The notes below the pieces were generated by a model. The model saw only the letters and a list, made by a program, of their open reading frames with translations. It made no database searches and had not been told where the DNA came from. Shown here piece by piece: positions 45,286 through 54,698 of a stretch of DNA of 56,927 bases. This DNA is from Polyangiaceae bacterium (GTDB taxonomy: Bacteria; Myxococcota_A; Polyangia; Polyangiales; Polyangiaceae): assembly GCA_016933275.1 (NCBI GenBank), contig JAFGBI010000259.1, positions 1 to 56,927 on the forward strand, written 5' to 3'. The position numbers and the translations under genes were made by a program. Within the stretch, counting starts at the first letter, position 1. Each line of letters opens with the position of its first letter.

Positions 45286-45434
45286 CGGCGGAGCCGGAAC
45301 CAAACCGGCCATCAGCAGCCAGCCGCCGGGCAAGACGCGGACAAGTCGACTGCTGAAGGGCGATGACTGCCTGAAACGCAGGCTCCGAGAAACCCCTTGC
45401 CAGAGTCGGTCAAGGTCGCGACGCCAAGAGACTA
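45286..45434. repeat. Interspersed structured repeat, copy R3 (5' part)
   Basis: This segment matches the left part of R2. GGCGGAGCCGGAACCAAAC and CATCAGC are shared, as is the block GTCAAG...CGCCAAG followed by GACTA. It lies between the convergent SDR and PQQ-propeller genes, and its edge supplies the TAG stop codon of the latter, as R2 does for its neighbour. The R1-type hairpin is absent. Confidence 0.65.
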
Positions 45435-47723
45435 TTTCACCAGCGTGAGCCGCGGAGCCGCGCTGAAGGCGGCGACATGGCCGCTCTCCTCCACCACGAA
45501 GACCCCGCAGCGTTCATCGACGCGGACGAGGTCCGGGATGAGATCCGAGGGCACGACCCCGAGTACTTCGCCGTCGCGTGGGCGGACCACGTGGATCTGG
45601 TGCTGGGGCACGAAGAGGGCGCCGCTACGAAGGACAGGCTCCAGCCGTCGGGGCTGGTCTGCGTCCACGTGGCGGGAGAAGACGTGGTGGAAGCGGATCC
45701 TTCCGGTCTGCGCCTCGAGGCAGAGCAGTGCACCGGCGGCACTGTTGGCGACGATGGCGTCGTCGACCGCGAGCCAGGCCGTGGTGGGGGAGGCGATCCC
45801 GGGCTCTTGTGTCCACAACTGCTGACCGGTGGCGCGCTCGAAACCCCGTGCCCCGACGCCTCGGCGGTCGCGGGACGGCACCACCACCGCGCTCGGAGTG
45901 AGCAGGGGGTCCTGACCGGAGGCGAAGCGATCCTCCAGCGGCACCGTCCACCGGACCGCGCCGCTCCACGGATCCAGGTGGACGAGTTCGCTCGGTGCTC
46001 CCCGCCCTCCGGTGAGGGCGTAGAGCGCGTCGTGGTCCACTGCGACCTCGCCCCCGAACGGGATGCGGCCGCGCGCCCGCCAGACCACGTCGCCGGTCAC
46101 GACGTCGAGTGCCACGAGCGTGGTGTCTCCACCCGTGACGACGAGGAGCTTGCCCGCTCGTCGGAGGCGGAACTGGGATCGACGTCGCGCCGTGTAGCGC
46201 CACCGAACGTCGCCTGACACGAGGTCCAACGCCGTCAATCGGCGGTCGCCCTCCGGCACGACCAGGAGCTTCGGAAGCCCTGGTGTGTGCACCACCGCCC
46301 CTGTCGAGCAGCCCGCGGCTCGGGGATCGAGCTGGACGCTGAAGCGCACGGCGCCCGTATCGAGCTCGTGCAGGGTCGTCCGGCCGTCCGCGTGCACACG
46401 CACCAACCCGGCGGGGGTCACCACGGCGGCGGCGCGTTGGGTTGGCTGGCGCCAGACAATCTCGCCACCATGGCTGGTGATGCAGGCCGTCTCGCGTTCG
46501 GCACCGATGATGAATCGATCGCCGCAGAGGAACGTGGCGCGAAGATCGATCCCCGGCACGGTGGCGACCCACCGAGCGACAAACCGCATCTTTCCGCCGT
46601 GATCCCACCGCCCTGTCGTTTGGGGCGCACGGGGCGGGGCGAAGCTGCGATAGCTCTCGGGCGCGGGGTTCGTGAGCGCCGTGTCGAGGTGCGCGGCGGC
46701 GATCCGTTGTTCGAGGGCGCGTGCGTTGCGGCGCAGCGCCTCGAGACGGAGGTTGCTGCGCTGGCGCGGGTCGTGACGGAGGATCGCGTCGGCGAGGCCG
46801 CGAGCGAATCGCGTCGTGGCCAGCACGAACGCCTCCGGGTCAAGCTCGGGGAAGGTGACGCTGGACCGTTCGGTGCGGACGTGCGGCGAGCCGACGGTGA
46901 AGGCGAGCGGCCCATCGCCGGGACCCCGCCGGACGCCCAAGCGCACGGCGCCGAAGGCGACTCTCCGGAAGAGTGGACGGCCAAGTTCCCAGGCCTCGGT
47001 CACCTCCTCCGAGAGCGCTAGCAGCTGCTCGACGAGGAGGAAGACCTGAACGGACCCGAGCGCTGCTCTCCGGCCTCGGCTGCCGATGAGGACTGGGCCC
47101 TCGCCGAGCAGGGAGTGGAGATCCGCGCGCTCGATGCGCGAATCCTCCGTATCGTGCGGGACAGCGTCGCCTCGGAACGTTCGGAGCGAGAGGGTCGCCG
47201 AGTAGGCGAATTCTTGGACGGGTCGCGGGGCCAGGGCGTGCTCGACGCGCTCGCGCGAGAGTCGAGTCCGGGCCGGTGGAGCGGTGGCGAGCAAACGACG
47301 GGTCGACTCGAGGGTTGCGCCGAGCCCGCGCGGCGCCCGGCCGGTGAGGGGCTGGCCGAGGGCCTCGAGCAGGCCCGAGCGGAGGGCCTCCAGGGGCACG
47401 CGCTGCTCGAAGGCGACGACCTCTGGACAGGGCCCGCAGCGGTATACCGAGAGTAGGACGTCTGCCCCGTCCGTTTCCAGGCCAAGCTCCCAGGCCTCGT
47501 GGGCAGCGTAGAGCTGCACGGTGGCGCGGTCTCGGCGGCCATGCGCCAGCGCGTCCACGGCGTGCCCGAGCTCAACGAGGGCGGTGATCGCCTGGGCTTC
47601 CCCGATCCGCGCGGTGATGTTGACTCCCTCGACGACGACGTCGAGGAGCCCGGCAAGGGGAGCAAGAGCAGCATTGGGAGCGTCACGACTGGGGGTGCGA
47701 ACGGCGACGTGGAACGCAGACAT
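45432..47723 (-). CDS. PQQ-type beta-propeller protein
   Basis: This 763-aa protein has an uncharacterised N-terminal half of about 380 residues and a C-terminal beta-propeller built of PQQ/BamB-type repeats. Blade signatures visible are ALDLVSGDVRWRYTA, ALDVVTGDVVWRARG, HLDPWSGAVRWTVPL, RATGQQLWTQ and LEAQTGRIRFHH. The N-terminus has no signal peptide, which is unusual for BamB-like proteins. It contains helical segments such as LLVEQLLALSEEVTEAWELG and RFARGLADAILRHD. Function is unknown; such propellers serve as binding platforms. Confidence 0.75.
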   Translation of the reverse strand: MSAFHVAVRTPSRDAPNAALAPLAGLLDVVVEGVNITARIGEAQAITALVELGHAVDALAHGRRDRATVQLYAAHEAWELGLETDGADVLLSVYRCGPCPEVVAFEQRVPLEALRSGLLEALGQPLTGRAPRGLGATLESTRRLLATAPPARTRLSRERVEHALAPRPVQEFAYSATLSLRTFRGDAVPHDTEDSRIERADLHSLLGEGPVLIGSRGRRAALGSVQVFLLVEQLLALSEEVTEAWELGRPLFRRVAFGAVRLGVRRGPGDGPLAFTVGSPHVRTERSSVTFPELDPEAFVLATTRFARGLADAILRHDPRQRSNLRLEALRRNARALEQRIAAAHLDTALTNPAPESYRSFAPPRAPQTTGRWDHGGKMRFVARWVATVPGIDLRATFLCGDRFIIGAERETACITSHGGEIVWRQPTQRAAAVVTPAGLVRVHADGRTTLHELDTGAVRFSVQLDPRAAGCSTGAVVHTPGLPKLLVVPEGDRRLTALDLVSGDVRWRYTARRRSQFRLRRAGKLLVVTGGDTTLVALDVVTGDVVWRARGRIPFGGEVAVDHDALYALTGGRGAPSELVHLDPWSGAVRWTVPLEDRFASGQDPLLTPSAVVVPSRDRRGVGARGFERATGQQLWTQEPGIASPTTAWLAVDDAIVANSAAGALLCLEAQTGRIRFHHVFSRHVDADQPRRLEPVLRSGALFVPQHQIHVVRPRDGEVLGVVPSDLIPDLVRVDERCGVFVVEESGHVAAFSAAPRLTLVK

Positions 47724-47810
47724 CCGAGCGCGAATCGTAGGAAGCTTGCGGCGGGTGCCCCAGTTTTAGGGGTGGATCGCCACAGAGTGGACATGGACCG
47801 GGATCCGGCG

Positions 47811-47841
47811 CTAGAGCGGCGATCAGTCTGATTGCCGCGAC
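47811..47841. repeat. Interspersed structured repeat, copy R4 (inverted fragment)
   Basis: CTAGAGCGGC followed by GATCAGTCTGATTGCC is the reverse-orientation form of the R1/R2 hairpin end. Its stem is GCGGCGATCA, loop GTC, TGATTGCCGC, with one G-T wobble. The third base pair is G-C here and A-T in R1, a compensatory change. Confidence 0.6.
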
Positions 47842-47906
47842 AAATCCATGACCTCGGGGCCCGAACGTCGGAAGGGGCCGATGGTGACCGGACGGACGCG
47901 CTCGGG

Positions 47907-49313
47907 GTGCGCATTGGCGGCGCCGCGCTGGGAGTGGTAGCCGCGGCCATGCCGCTGGTGGCGACCTGGGGCTTCACGGTCGACGATGCGCTGGTGACGG
48001 CACGGGTGGCGCACCACCTGGCGATCGGGGCGGGATACCGCTTCAACACCTCCGGTCCGCCCGTGGATGCGGTCACCCCCCTCGGCTTCGCCCACCTGAT
48101 GGCCCCTTTTGCGCGCGAGGGCGTGATCCCCGCCTGGCAGGCGGCGCGTGCGATCGGGGTCGCGGCGTGGCTCGCCGCAGCGGCTTGGCTGGGATTTGCC
48201 ATCGGTTCCCGCGGCAATCGGCTGGTCCGTTTCCTTCCCCTGGTCGCGGTCGCCACATCGGCACCCCTCGCAGCCTGGGCGGGCTCGGGAATGGAAACGG
48301 GGGTGGTCGCCGCCCTGGCCACCGTCGCGCTCGGCCGACCACGCCCGAGCCTCCTTGCGGCGGGATTGGCCGCAGCTTGGCGTCCCGAGCTGATCCCGTG
48401 GGCGGTCACCCTGGCGGTGGGCATCCCGTGGGCCGAAGGCGATCTCGCCCCCGACGGGATCCGTCCCGGCCGGATTGCGGCGGCGTTGGCAGCTGTTCTA
48501 GGCCCGATACTCCTGGTGGGGGGGCTGCGTACGGGGTGGTTCGGTTCTCCTACCCCCCTCTCGCTCCTGGCGAAGCCCTCGGATCTCGCACACGGTGTCT
48601 ATTATGCCGGCGCGGCCGGCGTCTGGAGCGGCGTCCCATTGCTCGTGGCCGCCCCCTGGGGACTCCTGCGCGCGACGAGGCGGGTTCGGGTGCTGGTGCT
48701 CGCGATCTTGGTGCACGGTCTGGCCATTGGTGGGGCCGGGGGGGACTGGATGCCCATGTTCCGTCTGGCCGTGCCCGTCATCCCGGGCGCGGTGCTGATC
48801 GCCGCGGAGCTTGCTGCCGTGTCGGCTCCCTGGGCGACCGCGATACGCTCGATCGGCGCCGCCGTCATCGGACTGCGACTCTTGGTGGGGCAGGGGGCCG
48901 AACTCCGCCAGGTGAGCGAGCGCCGCCTCGCGCTAGTGGAGGCCGCCAGACCCTTGCTCACCAACGCCAGGCGTGTCGCCGCGCTCGATGTTGGCTGGGT
49001 GGGGGCGGTCGGCGAGCTCGAGGTCGTAGACCTGGCTGGGATCACGGATCCAACGATCGCCGTCTTGCGCGGCGGCCACACCTCGAAGCGGATCCCGCAC
49101 GACCTGGTTGACGCCCGTGACATAGATCACGTAGTGCTTCTACTTGGGGGAGGTTCGGGGCCGGGCTCGCCCTGGTCGGCCACCACCTTTGCGCGTCGCG
49201 TGGAGGCGTTGGTGGCGACCGACGCGTTCGAGCGTGGGTTCGAGCTCGCGGGTACGGTCCCGCTCGGGGGTACTCGTCAGCGATACCTGATAGTGAGGCG
49301 AGCGCACCCTTGA
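47907..49313 (+). CDS. GT-C-fold membrane glycosyltransferase (AftB-like pattern)
   Basis: This protein of about 468 aa has ten or more hydrophobic segments. The first loop carries FTVDDALVTARVAHHLA, with the DD/DxD-type acid of GT-C enzymes, then GYRFNTSGPPVDAVTPLGF. This is like the AftB/GT89-type pattern DDAFI...G.G.vFN. A later GGDWMPMFRLAVPVIPG matches the conserved GGDWMP motif. The C-terminal soluble part has VVDLAGITDPTIA. It would transfer a sugar from a lipid-linked donor to an outward-facing glycan. The start is uncertain: GTG 47907 avoids a TTG start located inside repeat R4. Confidence 0.72.
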   Translation: MRIGGAALGVVAAAMPLVATWGFTVDDALVTARVAHHLAIGAGYRFNTSGPPVDAVTPLGFAHLMAPFAREGVIPAWQAARAIGVAAWLAAAAWLGFAIGSRGNRLVRFLPLVAVATSAPLAAWAGSGMETGVVAALATVALGRPRPSLLAAGLAAAWRPELIPWAVTLAVGIPWAEGDLAPDGIRPGRIAAALAAVLGPILLVGGLRTGWFGSPTPLSLLAKPSDLAHGVYYAGAAGVWSGVPLLVAAPWGLLRATRRVRVLVLAILVHGLAIGGAGGDWMPMFRLAVPVIPGAVLIAAELAAVSAPWATAIRSIGAAVIGLRLLVGQGAELRQVSERRLALVEAARPLLTNARRVAALDVGWVGAVGELEVVDLAGITDPTIAVLRGGHTSKRIPHDLVDARDIDHVVLLLGGGSGPGSPWSATTFARRVEALVATDAFERGFELAGTVPLGGTRQRYLIVRRAHP

Positions 49314-49586
49314 CGGCTGACGCCCTGGCGACAATCGTCGGGGCGACCCCGCCGGGCGTACGTTCCAACGACAGCTGGATGGCGAGGCCATGACCGAGAC
49401 GTCGGCCAGGTCGATCCATGGCGCGGCCGTGGCGTGGCGCTATGATCGACCCACTTCCGTGGTGTTCCTCGGGGCGCGGGTCCCGTTCCCCCGTCTAGAC
49501 TGACCTCGCCGGGCGCGCATTTCCCATTGTGGAGGCCGACCGGATGATAGACTCCTTGTGTTCCCGTTGCGTTCGGGCCCGAAGCC

Positions 49587-51077
49587 ATGGAAATCAAACA
49601 ACAGCTCCGCCTCTCGCAGCAGCTCGTGATGACCCCGCAGCTGCAGCAGGCGATCCGGCTGCTGCAGCTCTCGCGCCTGGAGCTCATCGACGAGGTTCGG
49701 AAGGAGCTCGACAACAATCCCGTACTGGCCGACGAGGAGGTGGGTGAGCGGGGGCGTGGCGAAGCCGGCATCGGCGCTCGTGTCGAGCCGGGCGACCGCG
49801 AGCCGCACGACCGGGTCGAGCTGAACAAAGAGTCCCGCGACACCGAGAAGGCGGCGCGGGAGGTCGACTGGGAGAAGTTCCTCGAGAACCGGACGCTCCA
49901 GCAGCCCATGCCCGCGGGCCGGGGTGGGTTCGAGGAACTGCCCCCCATCGAACAGAACCTCACCAAGCCGAACAACCTGCGCGACCATCTCCTCTGGCAG
50001 CTGCAGATGAGCGACTTCACCGACGTAGAGCGGCGTTTCGCCGAGCTCGTCATCGGCAACCTCGACGAACGGGGCTTTCTCGATCTGGGGGGGGTCGAAG
50101 GTCCAGACGGCAGCCGAACGCCGGATCTTACCATGGAGGACCTCGCCGCCGAAGCAGGGCTCTACGAAGAGGACGCCCCGATCGTGCTGGAGATGATCCA
50201 GAACTTCGACCCGATCGGAGTCGCCGCCCGTGACCTTCGCGAGTGCCTTCTCATCCAGGCCAAGGCCTACGGATACGACGAAGTGGAGGTGGGGATCATC
50301 GACCATCACCTCCACCAGCTGGAGAAGCACAACTACCAGGCCATCGCCCGCGACATGAAGATCGCGCTTGAAGACGTCTACGAGGCGGCCAAGGAGATCC
50401 AGAAGCTCGAGAGCCGGCCGGCTCGGAACTTCACCGACGAGGACGAGCGAACCATCGGGATCACCCCGGACGTGTACGTGTTGCGGGATGGCGCGGAGTT
50501 CGTGGTCATGGACAACGATCGGGGGATCCAGCGCCTCTTCATCAACGAGGCGTTGACCAAGCAGCTGATGCAGGATCCGAGCGCGAAGGAATTCGTCGGC
50601 GAGAAACTGCGCAATGCCCAGTGGCTCATCCGGGCCATCGAACAGAGGCGAAAGACGATCATTCGGGTCGCCGAGTGTATCGTGGAGAAGCAACGGGATT
50701 TCTTCGAGCACGGGGTCGCTCACCTGAAGCCATTGATCCTGCGTGACGTGGCCGAGGCGGTCGGGATGCACGAGTCGACCATCTCGCGCGTGACGACGAG
50801 CAAGTACATGCACACCCCGCAGGGGCTGTTCGAGCTGAAGTACTTCTTCAACTCCAGCATCCGACGGGTAGCGAACGAGGACATCGCCAGCGAGAGCGTG
50901 AAGCAGGCGATCAAGGGGCTGATCGAAGGAGAGGATAAAGCGAACCCTTTGAGCGACCAGGCCATCGTCGAGTACTTGGCGAAGAACGAGGGCATCAAGA
51001 TCGCCCGGCGGACCGTGGCGAAATATCGGGAAATGCTTGGAATATTGGCCTCCTCCCGACGCAAGCGGCTCTTCTGA
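49587..51077 (+). CDS. rpoN: RNA polymerase sigma-54 factor
   Basis: This 496-aa sigma-54 directs transcription from -24/-12 promoters with activator ATPases. Region I is the Gln/Leu-rich N-terminus (QQLRLSQQLVMTPQLQQAIRL). Region II is an acidic linker at about 50-120. Region III holds the core-binding and HTH parts, with VGMHESTISRVTTSKYM. The RpoN box ARRTVAKYRE is near the C-terminus. Length and motifs are normal. The gene heads the block hpf-ptsN-hprK-rapZ-ptsH-ptsI, though 350 bp separate it from hpf. Confidence 0.97.
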   Translation: MEIKQQLRLSQQLVMTPQLQQAIRLLQLSRLELIDEVRKELDNNPVLADEEVGERGRGEAGIGARVEPGDREPHDRVELNKESRDTEKAAREVDWEKFLENRTLQQPMPAGRGGFEELPPIEQNLTKPNNLRDHLLWQLQMSDFTDVERRFAELVIGNLDERGFLDLGGVEGPDGSRTPDLTMEDLAAEAGLYEEDAPIVLEMIQNFDPIGVAARDLRECLLIQAKAYGYDEVEVGIIDHHLHQLEKHNYQAIARDMKIALEDVYEAAKEIQKLESRPARNFTDEDERTIGITPDVYVLRDGAEFVVMDNDRGIQRLFINEALTKQLMQDPSAKEFVGEKLRNAQWLIRAIEQRRKTIIRVAECIVEKQRDFFEHGVAHLKPLILRDVAEAVGMHESTISRVTTSKYMHTPQGLFELKYFFNSSIRRVANEDIASESVKQAIKGLIEGEDKANPLSDQAIVEYLAKNEGIKIARRTVAKYREMLGILASSRRKRLF

Positions 51078-51428
51078 GCGGCGATCCTTCACCGGAGTAC
51101 CCATCACCGCGCGCCCTGCTTCCATCCCCCCCCAAGCCCGTCCCCATACGGGGGGGTCGTTGCCACGGGGTGACGAGCCGTTGCGTTCGGCGGGCCTGGC
51201 CGCGCTCGCATCGGTGGTGGCTCATCGGCAAGGCAAGCGCTCTCGGCCTTGGACAGGGGGGTCGAACAAGGACTCTTCGCCAAGACCCAGGGATTTGGGG
51301 TAGTGTAGAGGTCGTGACGGTCGGCAATTTCGTCCCCATCAGGTGTCCACCGCCGGTCGTCCTGACCTGCTGTCCGACTGCGTAGTCCACGGATCGAAGT
51401 CGCGGCCGAGGGGTCGCGAGGAGGTTCA
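51078..51428. other. Gap between rpoN and hpf
   Basis: This 351-bp interval contains no credible gene. It should hold the promoter of the hpf-pts genes. GGGGTAGTGTAGAGG near 51296-51310 has a weak -10-like element, and the GAGGAGG before ATG 51429 is a good ribosome site. I see no sigma-54 -24/-12 element. Confidence 0.4.
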
Positions 51429-51908
51429 ATGAACATCAGCATCACCTTCCGCCACATGGAGTCGAGCTCTGCAGTCAAGGCTTACGCGGGGGAAAAGGTG
51501 TCCAAGCTCCAGAAGTTCCTTCGGCTGCCCATGACCGCAAAGGTCACGCTCTCGATCGACAAGCTGCGGCACGTGGCGGAGGCTCGGATCTCGAGCGGCG
51601 GACAGCACCTGGAGGCGCGAGAGGACAGTGAGGACATGTATGCGTCGATCGACATGATCGTCGACAAGTTGGAGCGGCAGATCCGCGGCACGAAGGGGGT
51701 GAAGCAAGCGAAGGCGCGGCGCGTGGGCCGAGTCTCGGAGCCGGCGGTTCCAGAGAAGCGGGCACCGAAGCCGGCGCCTGCGCCGAAGGTCGTCGCCCCG
51801 TCCGCTGCGGACCTCCGGGCGCTCAAGGCGCGGGCCCGCAAGCCGCCGGCGCCGCCGCGGACCGCTCGGAAGCGCCTGACCGTGGCCCGGCCGCTCAAGA
51901 AGGGTTAG
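51429..51908 (+). CDS. hpf: Ribosome hibernation promoting factor
   Basis: This 159-aa HPF/YfiA-family protein binds the 30S subunit and inactivates ribosomes in slow growth. The family fold is clear in ISITFRHMESSSAVKAYAGE, VTLSIDKLRHVAEARI and DMYASIDMIVDKLERQI. The tail beyond residue 100 is Lys/Ala/Pro-rich and lacks the conserved C-terminal dimerisation domain of long HPF. A strong GAGGAGG precedes the ATG. The position after rpoN is standard in Proteobacteria. Confidence 0.93.
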   Translation: MNISITFRHMESSSAVKAYAGEKVSKLQKFLRLPMTAKVTLSIDKLRHVAEARISSGGQHLEAREDSEDMYASIDMIVDKLERQIRGTKGVKQAKARRVGRVSEPAVPEKRAPKPAPAPKVVAPSAADLRALKARARKPPAPPRTARKRLTVARPLKKG

Positions 51909-51917
51909 CGAGGATCC

Positions 51918-52421
51918 GTGCCCACGGCGAACGTCAGCACCGAAGCTCCCATGCGACTCACCGACATCCTTGCCGCGGACCGCGTCCTGGTGGATGTGGA
52001 AGGGAGCATCGTGCGCAACAAGAACGACGCCCTCCGCATCCTCTCGAGGATGCTCGCTCCCGCAGCGGGCGTCGAAGCCGCCACCATCGAAACCCTGCTC
52101 ACCGAGCGCGAGGCCCTCCAGAGCACTGGCATTGGCGATGGGGTGGCGATCCCGCACACCTCGCTCGAGGCCGCGCCCGGTCAGGCGGCAGCCCTGATCG
52201 TCTGCCCTCACGGAATCCCGTTCGACGCGATCGACGGGAAGGACGTGACCATCGTGTTCGGCGTGGTCGGGCCACGCAAGGCGACCGGGGAGCACCTGCG
52301 GGTGCTGGCCAGGATCTCGCGGCTGTTGCGGGACGGGCCCGCGCGGCAGGGCCTCATCCGGGCGCTGACACCCGCCGCTGCGCTCTCGCTGATCGAGGGA
52401 CAGGATGGTGCGCTGCGATGA
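51918..52421 (+). CDS. ptsN: PTS nitrogen regulatory protein EIIA-Ntr
   Basis: This 167-aa PTS EIIA domain of the fructose/nitrogen type accepts phosphate from HPr. The active histidine is His80 in GIGDGVAIPHT. GTG 51918 has GAGG just upstream; the ATG at 51951 (MRLTDIL) is where many homologues begin and is possible. The stop overlaps the hprK start (ATGA). No EIIB or EIIC gene is nearby, so the role is regulatory. Confidence 0.93.
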   Translation: MPTANVSTEAPMRLTDILAADRVLVDVEGSIVRNKNDALRILSRMLAPAAGVEAATIETLLTEREALQSTGIGDGVAIPHTSLEAAPGQAAALIVCPHGIPFDAIDGKDVTIVFGVVGPRKATGEHLRVLARISRLLRDGPARQGLIRALTPAAALSLIEGQDGALR

Positions 52422-53473
52422 CGGTGTACGAACCTCCTCCCATTGAGCCAAGGCCGATCTCGGTTCGGGCGTTGCTTGACGATCCGGGGCTCGAGGTACG
52501 GGCCCGGCTGATCGCGGGGGCGGCTGGTCTGGACCGCGAGATCCGTCACCCGCGCATCCAGAAGTCGGGGCTCGCCATGGTGGGGCATCGCCATGGCCTG
52601 GTTCCCTCGCGGATCCAGGTGATCGGCGAGACGGAGCTGAGCTTCGTCGTCCAACTGTCGCCCGAGGAGCAGGGGCGCGCAGCCGAGAATCTCTTCTCGG
52701 CTGGGCTCGCCTGTGTCGTGGTGACCTGCGGATCGGAGCCGCCCCCAGCGTTCGCTGCGGAGGCGGAACGCACGGGTACGCCCCTGCTGGTGTGTGTCGA
52801 GCGCTCCTCGTCCGCGATCACGGCGCTGCACACCCTGCTCGACGAGCGCCTGGCGCCGCGTTGCCGCGAGCACGGGGTGATGATCGACATCTTCGAGATA
52901 GGGGTGTTGCTCCAGGGGCCGAGCGGCATCGGCAAGAGCGAGTGCGCGCTCGAGCTGGTCATGCGGGGACACCGCCTCGTCGCCGACGATGTCGTTGAAT
53001 TCGACTATCGCCCGCCGGGGATCGTGTTCGGCGAGGCGGCGCGGTTGCTCCAGTACCACATCGAGGTGCGCGGACTTGGCATCCTCAACATCAAGGATCT
53101 CTACGGGGTCACTGCAGTGCGCGAGCGGAAGCGGCTCGATCTCGTGGTGCAGCTCGAGCTCGAGCGCGACGACCAAGAGTACGACCGAATCGGGATCGAC
53201 GATCGCCGCCGTGACATACTCGGGGTTCCCGTCCGGGAGGTCTGCGTGCCGGTGCGGCCGGGGCGAAACGTGAGCGCGATCATCGAGATCGCGGCGCGGA
53301 ACGAGCTCTTGCGGCTCGCGGGGCACAATCCGGCGGCGCGCTTCGTGGAGCGTATCGAGGCGGGACTCGGGGTGGGGGCGGTGACCGGAGCGCCGGCACC
53401 GGAACGGGTGGCCTCGCATCCCGTGGGCAGTGCGGAGAGCTCGGCTCCCCCGTCGTCGGGAGACCGGCGCTGA
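52418..53473 (+). CDS. hprK: HPr kinase/phosphorylase
   Basis: HprK phosphorylates and dephosphorylates a serine of HPr. The 351-aa protein has an N-terminal DRTGG-like domain (about 1-140) and a kinase domain. The kinase has Walker A GPSGIGKSE at 167-175, Asp190-Asp191 in HRLVADD, and the signature EVRGLGILNIKDLYG. His152 precedes the P-loop as usual. A Pro/Ser/Ala-rich extension follows the core. It overlaps ptsN upstream and rapZ downstream (TGATG). Confidence 0.95.
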   Translation: MTVYEPPPIEPRPISVRALLDDPGLEVRARLIAGAAGLDREIRHPRIQKSGLAMVGHRHGLVPSRIQVIGETELSFVVQLSPEEQGRAAENLFSAGLACVVVTCGSEPPPAFAAEAERTGTPLLVCVERSSSAITALHTLLDERLAPRCREHGVMIDIFEIGVLLQGPSGIGKSECALELVMRGHRLVADDVVEFDYRPPGIVFGEAARLLQYHIEVRGLGILNIKDLYGVTAVRERKRLDLVVQLELERDDQEYDRIGIDDRRRDILGVPVREVCVPVRPGRNVSAIIEIAARNELLRLAGHNPAARFVERIEAGLGVGAVTGAPAPERVASHPVGSAESSAPPSSGDRR

Positions 53474-54396
53474 TGGCGAGACACGGCGTCTCCGTGGTGG
53501 TGGTGACCGGGCTGAGTGGAGCCGGCAAGAGCACTGCCATCGACGCGCTGGAGGATCTCGGCTTCTTCTGCGTGGATAACCTCCCCACGCCGGTCGTCTC
53601 GAGCACGGTGGCAGCTTGCGTGGCCGGCGGCATGGACCGCATCGCCCTCGGTATGGATGTCCGGGTGCGCCGCTTTCTCGACGGCGTGCTCTCCGTGCTG
53701 AACGAGCTGCCCGAGCACTCGGGGTACCAGCTGTCGGTCGTCTTCCTCGATGCGACCGACGACGCCCTGCTCCGTCGTTTCAACAGCACGCGGCGGCCGC
53801 ATCCGCTCACGGCGACGGGCGACATGCGTGCCGCGGCCGTCCTCGATGGGATCGCCATCGAGCGGGAGCGACTCGCTCCCCTGCGCGGTCGGGCCACGCA
53901 CGTCATCGACACGACGCTCCTCAGCGTCCACGAGCTCCGGAGGAGGATGCTTGCAGCGTTTGGCGCCGAGGCGGCGCACGAGCTCAGGATGCGGGCACGC
54001 TTCGTGTCCTTCGGGTTCAAGTACGGCGCGCCCACGGACGCGGACGTCATGTTCGACGTTCGGTTCTTGCCGAACCCGTACTTCGTGGACGGGCTCCGCG
54101 ATCTGCCGGGGACGCTCGAACCGGTGCGGAGTTTCGTGCTCGGCTCATCCGAAACGGCGCGGTTCCTCGCGCTCTCTTCGGATCTCCTCGCGTTCTGCCT
54201 CCCGGAGTTCGAGCGGGAGGGGAAGTCGTACCTCACGGTTGCGATTGGGTGTACGGGGGGCCGGCACCGTTCGGTTGCCATCGCCGAGGAGCTTGCGACG
54301 CGGCTCGGGTCGCCCGGGTCCCCGATCGACGTGATCCATCGCGACGTTCACCGCATCGGGACCGTCGGGAGCAGCGTCACTGGGGGTGGTGCGTAA
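53473..54396 (+). CDS. rapZ: RNase adapter RapZ (UPF0042 nucleotide-binding protein)
   Basis: This 307-aa RapZ/YvcJ-family protein binds nucleotides and, in enterobacteria, adapts RNase E to small RNAs that control glmS. Walker A is GLSGAGKST at 13-21, followed by ALEDLGFFCVDNLP. The C-terminal signature is GCTGGRHRSVAIAEELA. Whether it processes small RNAs here is unknown. It overlaps hprK and ptsH by one base each. Confidence 0.95.
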   Translation: MARHGVSVVVVTGLSGAGKSTAIDALEDLGFFCVDNLPTPVVSSTVAACVAGGMDRIALGMDVRVRRFLDGVLSVLNELPEHSGYQLSVVFLDATDDALLRRFNSTRRPHPLTATGDMRAAAVLDGIAIERERLAPLRGRATHVIDTTLLSVHELRRRMLAAFGAEAAHELRMRARFVSFGFKYGAPTDADVMFDVRFLPNPYFVDGLRDLPGTLEPVRSFVLGSSETARFLALSSDLLAFCLPEFEREGKSYLTVAIGCTGGRHRSVAIAEELATRLGSPGSPIDVIHRDVHRIGTVGSSVTGGGA

Positions 54397-54698
54397 TGCT
54401 GGGGGAGCGATCAGACGCACCGCCGGAGAGCGCCCGCGGTACCTTTGACGTGATCAACCGCCTCGGGCTCCACGCGCGCGCCGCGACCAAGCTCGTGCAG
54501 CTCGCATCGCGGTTTTCCTGCGAGGTCCACGTCAGCCGTGACGACCAACGCGCCAACGCCAAGAGCGTAATGGGGGTCCTGCTCCTCTGTGGGTCGCAGG
54601 GCACCTCGTTGACGGTGGAGGCGCTCGGTGAGGGCGCGACGGAGGCCGTGCGCCAGATTGGCGAGCTCATCAGCGACCGCTTCGGGGAAGAGGCATAG
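54396..54698 (+). CDS. ptsH: PTS phosphocarrier protein HPr
   Basis: This 100-aa HPr has its active His at residue 26 (GLHARAATKLVQLA) and the regulatory Ser at 57 (NAKSVMGVLLL), the target of HprK. The N-terminus is about 11 residues longer than usual. The start ATG shares a base with the rapZ stop (TAATG), and ptsI begins directly after its stop. Confidence 0.95.
   Translation: MLGERSDAPPESARGTFDVINRLGLHARAATKLVQLASRFSCEVHVSRDDQRANAKSVMGVLLLCGSQGTSLTVEALGEGATEAVRQIGELISDRFGEEA

Noticed and set aside
49390..49503. Short 37-residue frame upstream of rpoN, possible leader peptide
   Set aside because: A GAGG precedes its ATG, but composition and length are not beyond chance and no control feature links it to rpoN.
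51078..51428. Sigma-54 promoter before hpf
   Set aside because: No GG-N10-GC element with the usual flanks was found by eye.
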